Shown: one piece after another, positions 20,976 to 23,925 of the stretch
Position numbering within the stretch: the first letter of the stretch is position 1
Layout: every line of letters starts with the position of its first letter
Origin: a virus
Direction: 5' to 3' (one strand)
DNA length: 23,925 nt
IMG/VR virus record: IMGVR_UViG_3300030328_001844
Location: 1 to 23,925 of that record
Made by a program: the position numbers and the translations under genes
Notes under the pieces: model-generated
The model's database searches: none
The model's input: only the letters and a program-made list of their open reading frames with translations
What the model was told of the DNA's origin: nothing

Positions 20976-22884
20976 TTAATAACTCCTTAAATTTTAAATA
21001 TGCTTTTAATGTTTTATCTTTAGCTTTTATAAGTTCAACTTCATACTGTGCAACTGGGTCTGTACTTGATAAAGCTGGTTGTGTATTATAAATATCTTTA
21101 TTATAGCTAGCTAAATTTATATGCCCATTAAAAAAATTCATATCACCACTAGGTAATTGTCTTGTATCAAATAAACCAGCATTCATATTAAAATAACTAG
21201 ACATATCTGGTTGACTATCTGTCATTTCTTTAGCAACTATTTCATTTACTGCATTTAAAGTTAATTCTATTCTTTGCATTTCATTTGAAATTTTACCTTG
21301 AATAACTTTTTCTAATGCTGCAATTTTAATATCTAAATCAACTTCCACGCTTTTTCCAGTGGCTGGGCCTGAAGTTCCTGATTCTTCTGATGCAGCTCCA
21401 CCTTTAATTGGTTTCTCGATAACTTCTTCTTGTTCTTTATTATCTGTTGCTTCTTTCGGTTCGTCTGTAGTAGACTCTTTGCTACTGGGTTGCTCTTCAA
21501 TTTGTTCATCTTTAGTCTCTTCAATGGATTCTTGTTGTGGTTCTTCTTCTTGTACTGGTTCTTCTTTAACCATTGCTACTTCTTCCAGAGGCTCTTCTTC
21601 TTTTACCACTTCTTCCATTGGTTCTTCTATAACTTCTTCTACTATTTCAATAGGTGCTTCTTCTTCAGTATACTCTTCAAACATTTCTTCAAACATCTCT
21701 TCTGCCATTTCCATATCTATTTCTTCCATTGGCATCTCATCAAACATCTCATCAAACTCTTCTATGAAAGCTTCATCAGTAAAAGCTTCTATATACATTT
21801 CTTCTTCAAAGTACATCTCTTCTTCAAAGTATTCTGGTTCATCAAAGTATACTTCTTCTAGTGGAGGTAGCTCATCAAACATTTCCATTTCTGGCATTTC
21901 ATCAAAGAACTCTACTTCCTCGAAGGCAAGAGTTTCTGGAAAAAATTCTTCCATGTCAAACTCTTCGTAATAGTTATCTTCAAAGTACTGCTCTTCAAAA
22001 AAAAATTCATCAAGTGCTAAATAGTCCTCTTGTAAATCAAATTCTTCTTCTTCAAAATAGTCATCATTAAAATCATAATCAAAAACTATATCATTTAAAA
22101 TAGGTTCTGGTTCGTAATAATCATATTCTATATCTTCAAAATAAAAATCATTTTCAAAAGTATCTAGTATAGTTTCAACTTCTGCTATCTCATCTTGACC
22201 CACACAAGTAGGTGGAGTTTTTTCCCAACAGTATTGAATTGTACTTACTGTTGTAGAAGAAAGAGCATCGTAAGTTAGTTTTAATTCTGGGTCTTTTACA
22301 TCAACCCCAGCATGCCCTCCGTTATAAGAAGCTAAGCCTTGTATATCAAAACTAAATCTAGCAGTTAAAGAACCATGAGTGTTTTCTGAGTTTGGTGCAA
22401 TAATTAATGTATTAGAATAATTATTAAACTGATAGTTATGATTAGTTGTATCTTCTAAAGTTATACTCTGTGTTGTAGTATCAATACCATTAGTTGCTGT
22501 TTGCGTCATAGTAACAGTGGATGCTTGAGGATTCCACCATCTTATATCTGCAGATAACTCAGATGTTAGACCTTGTTGTAATTCTTGTTCAGTTAATATG
22601 CCTTGAGAGTTAATGGTAGTTTCTGCATACTTACCATCTTTACCTGTTAGATAAATTGATTCATTAATATCCGATGAATCTGGAAACATTGTTCCTTCCC
22701 AGCTTCCATCATTCCATTGCTGGGATATTAAATTATCAGTAGTAACTGAATTACCAGTAGTTATAGTTGTGATAGTTGTAGTATCTCCAACATTAGGAGT
22801 ATCTTCTTGAATAACTACAGTATCAGCATTACTTAGTGCCGAGATTAATAATGTTGCCGTTACCGTCAGTAATAATTTGTGCAT
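20956..22884 (-). CDS. secreted hyper-acidic protein (642 aa)
   Basis: The N-terminus MHKLLLTVTATLLISALSNA then DT is a textbook Sec signal peptide with an A-type cleavage site after residue 20. Residues 21-220 are Thr/Asn/Ser-rich and beta-like, ending with a two-cysteine hairpin (C219, C227). Residues 223-427 contain no Lys, Arg or His at all and are built from Glu, Asp, Phe, Tyr and Met (EEMFEEMFEEYTEEE type). A Pro/Glu/Lys repeat-like part (428-490) and a C-terminal domain (510-642) with a coiled coil follow. GAGGAG precedes the ATG. I know no function. It may bind cations or coat the envelope or virion; that is speculation. Confidence 0.8.
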   Translation of the reverse strand: MHKLLLTVTATLLISALSNADTVVIQEDTPNVGDTTTITTITTGNSVTTDNLISQQWNDGSWEGTMFPDSSDINESIYLTGKDGKYAETTINSQGILTEQELQQGLTSELSADIRWWNPQASTVTMTQTATNGIDTTTQSITLEDTTNHNYQFNNYSNTLIIAPNSENTHGSLTARFSFDIQGLASYNGGHAGVDVKDPELKLTYDALSSTTVSTIQYCWEKTPPTCVGQDEIAEVETILDTFENDFYFEDIEYDYYEPEPILNDIVFDYDFNDDYFEEEEFDLQEDYLALDEFFFEEQYFEDNYYEEFDMEEFFPETLAFEEVEFFDEMPEMEMFDELPPLEEVYFDEPEYFEEEMYFEEEMYIEAFTDEAFIEEFDEMFDEMPMEEIDMEMAEEMFEEMFEEYTEEEAPIEIVEEVIEEPMEEVVKEEEPLEEVAMVKEEPVQEEEPQQESIEETKDEQIEEQPSSKESTTDEPKEATDNKEQEEVIEKPIKGGAASEESGTSGPATGKSVEVDLDIKIAALEKVIQGKISNEMQRIELTLNAVNEIVAKEMTDSQPDMSSYFNMNAGLFDTRQLPSGDMNFFNGHINLASYNKDIYNTQPALSSTDPVAQYEVELIKAKDKTLKAYLKFKELLNARNDI

Positions 22885-23551
22885 CAGGATTCTCCTCAGC
22901 TTCTAACTGTTGTATAATTTTATTATCTACTTTTTCCATGTAACGTAATGCTGCTACATATTCTTCATAGTCTGGTCTTTGTTTATCATACTTTTTCCAT
23001 TCATCTTTTGCTGCTTCGCCTATCTTTCCTCTGAATGGGCATGGAGTTCCTGCATGTTCCATAGCTTGAAACACTCTAGCATCTTGACATAAAATACTTA
23101 CTGATGCAACTTTCATATTAAAGTCAAATAAAAGCTTAGCAAGTTTCATTCTTTCACAATTCATATCACGCTTTGTAATACCTATAGATGCACCAAGTCC
23201 AAACTTTTGTACTCCACCAGATACTCCAACTACACAAAGGTCTTGAGACATAGCACTTATAGATGGTGCAGATGCAGAAGGAACTACTCTAGTATCTCCT
23301 GTATAAGAATTATTATTAGTAGTTGCATTTGTAGTAATGTTAGAAGATGAACCACTTTGATAGTTCGTTGTACTTTCAGAATTGTATCCTCCAGTAATTG
23401 CGGTATTACTACCACTTGAATTTACTTGGTCATTTGTAGTTGAACCTGAACTTGTTACGTCATTGTCAGCTAAAGCAGAATCCATTAATGCACTAAATAT
23501 CCAAAGTATACAAATAGTAATAATAACTGCAATAGAAATATTTTTTATCAC
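22829..23551 (-). CDS. exported four-cysteine protein with Ser/Thr/Asn linker (240 aa)
   Basis: GTG at 23551 is preferred: GGAG ends nine bases upstream, while the TTG at 23566 overlaps that GGAG. With GTG the N-terminus is MIKNISIAVIITICILWIF, and ALA-DND gives an A-x-A signal-peptidase site. A Ser/Thr/Asn-rich linker (about 30-95) leads to a conserved-looking domain with SQDLCVVGVSGG, RDMNCERMKLAKLL, ILCQDARVFQAM and GTPCPF, four cysteines that could pair in the periplasm. I recall this domain in other marine phages as hypothetical. It ends in a charged helix and overlaps the 642-aa gene by 56 nt, so the two are co-translated and possibly work together. Confidence 0.78.
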   Translation of the reverse strand: MIKNISIAVIITICILWIFSALMDSALADNDVTSSGSTTNDQVNSSGSNTAITGGYNSESTTNYQSGSSSNITTNATTNNNSYTGDTRVVPSASAPSISAMSQDLCVVGVSGGVQKFGLGASIGITKRDMNCERMKLAKLLFDFNMKVASVSILCQDARVFQAMEHAGTPCPFRGKIGEAAKDEWKKYDKQRPDYEEYVAALRYMEKVDNKIIQQLEAEENPDAQIITDGNGNIINLGTK

Positions 23552-23605
23552 GCTGGTGTGCTCCAAATAAATAGTATAATTAATATAAATAAAATTAAAT
23601 AAATT

Positions 23606-23839
23606 TTAATTTCCCACGACATCTTCTGTAAGTATTTTAACAATTCTTTTTCTTCCCATATCTATTTCAGTTAGTGCCTCAACTTGGACACACTTCATAT
23701 AGATTCCTTCTTGGTCAGGGCCTATATTCTGCATAGAAATACGTTTAGTTTTTAAACAATCTGCCATACCTTCAGTTGGTACACTTTCAATCACACCACC
23801 GTTAACAATTAATAGTACTGCAAACAAAGTTTCTTTCAT
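23606..23839 (-). CDS. small exported two-cysteine protein (77 aa)
   Basis: Its start overlaps the stop of the preceding gene (TGATG). The N-terminus MKETLFAVLLIVNGGVIESV is a short signal or anchor. Two cysteines follow, C28 in GMADCLKTK and C50 in IYMKCVQV, 22 apart, then a charged tail. The plan matches the genes at 5898 and 9976, making three members in the window on both strands. No good Shine-Dalgarno is seen beyond coupling. Function unknown; it begins the run of exported proteins in the leftward block. Confidence 0.65.
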   Translation of the reverse strand: MKETLFAVLLIVNGGVIESVPTEGMADCLKTKRISMQNIGPDQEGIYMKCVQVEALTEIDMGRKRIVKILTEDVVGN

Positions 23840-23925
23840 CAGTGTGTTCCGTTTGCTCTAATCTTATCAATTAACATTTCAACATCTATCATACGTTCTT
23901 CTATAAATTGTAATTGCATATTTAG
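23839..23925 (-). CDS. C-terminal part of a small protein (partial at window edge)
   Basis: The minus-strand frame is open from the right edge and ends TGA at 23841-23839, overlapping the next ATG by one base. An internal ATG at 23919 would give a 26-residue helical peptide (MQLQFIEERMIDVEMLIDKI then RANGTH). It may instead be the tail of a longer gene beyond the edge. No function visible. Confidence 0.5.
   Translation of the reverse strand, partial: LNMQLQFIEERMIDVEMLIDKIRANGTH

Noticed and set aside
21359-21970. 203-aa Ser-rich plus-strand ORF and an overlapping Phe-rich one at 21430-21861
   Set aside because: They are antisense shadows of the Glu/Asp/Phe-rich coding on the minus strand; GAA/GAG codons read as TTC/CTC and TCT from the other side. 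No ribosome sites or fitting context.
23573-23601. Possible promoter before the 240-aa gene (TATACT, minus strand)
   Set aside because: The matching -35 would be TATTTA; far weaker than the four clear promoters.
1-23925. CRISPR array, insertion sequence, integrase or attachment site
   Set aside because: No regularly spaced repeats, transposase, recombinase motifs or tRNA fragment were found on either strand.

Overview
The window looks like about 24 kb of a lytic, podovirus-like phage of an AT-rich Gram-negative marine bacterium. No sequence search was possible. The inference rests on a T7-type replication set (SSB, primase-helicase, family A polymerase, endonuclease I), a cobalamin-dependent ribonucleotide reductase, a small heat-shock protein, and several unnamed proteins that resemble ones I remember from marine phages. 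By eye the DNA is roughly one-third G+C. The gene content (T7-like replication plus nrdJ, host-type promoters, no phage RNA polymerase here) recalls the marine 'cobavirus' or pelagiphage-type podoviruses; this placement is inference. Terminase, portal, capsid and tail genes are not in the window, so the genome is incomplete here.

Rightward block (1-10215): two small genes lie at the left edge, then three near-perfect extended -10 sigma70-type promoters (207-235, 847-875, 1083-1111). These serve an early nuclease-like gene, two small ORFs and the replication operon. The operon runs SSB, primase-helicase, DNA polymerase, PD-(D/E)XK exonuclease, a small exported protein, an unknown, endonuclease I, two more small genes, class II RNR (nrdJ), an unknown, a 36-aa membrane peptide, a GGCT-like protein and a second small exported protein. 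Many genes overlap by 1-20 nt, suggesting translational coupling.

Leftward block (10216-23925): read in its own direction (right to left), it starts with four or five small or exported proteins. These include a 642-aa secreted protein with about 205 consecutive residues lacking Lys, Arg or His. A membrane-anchored coiled-coil protein follows. A fourth consensus promoter (20561-20589, minus), flanked by a 16-bp perfect palindrome, then drives a 54-aa ORF, a 203-aa virion-type protein, a 692-aa protein, a 1552-aa internal virion-type protein ending in a SAM-methyltransferase domain, and a 574-aa lytic transglycosylase whose C-terminus looks like a beta-barrel. Last come Hsp20, a structured intergenic element, a 22-aa cationic peptide ORF and a holin-like protein. 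The two blocks converge with zero bases between stop codons at 10215/10216.

The most interesting candidates are: the ejected-protein module (transglycosylase plus barrel, methyltransferase fusion); the set of exported phage proteins, including a three-member two-cysteine small family; the shared GGCGACA translation-start motif that also marks an internal start in the primase-helicase; the four matched promoters with operator-like dyads; and the structured element at 10721-10829.
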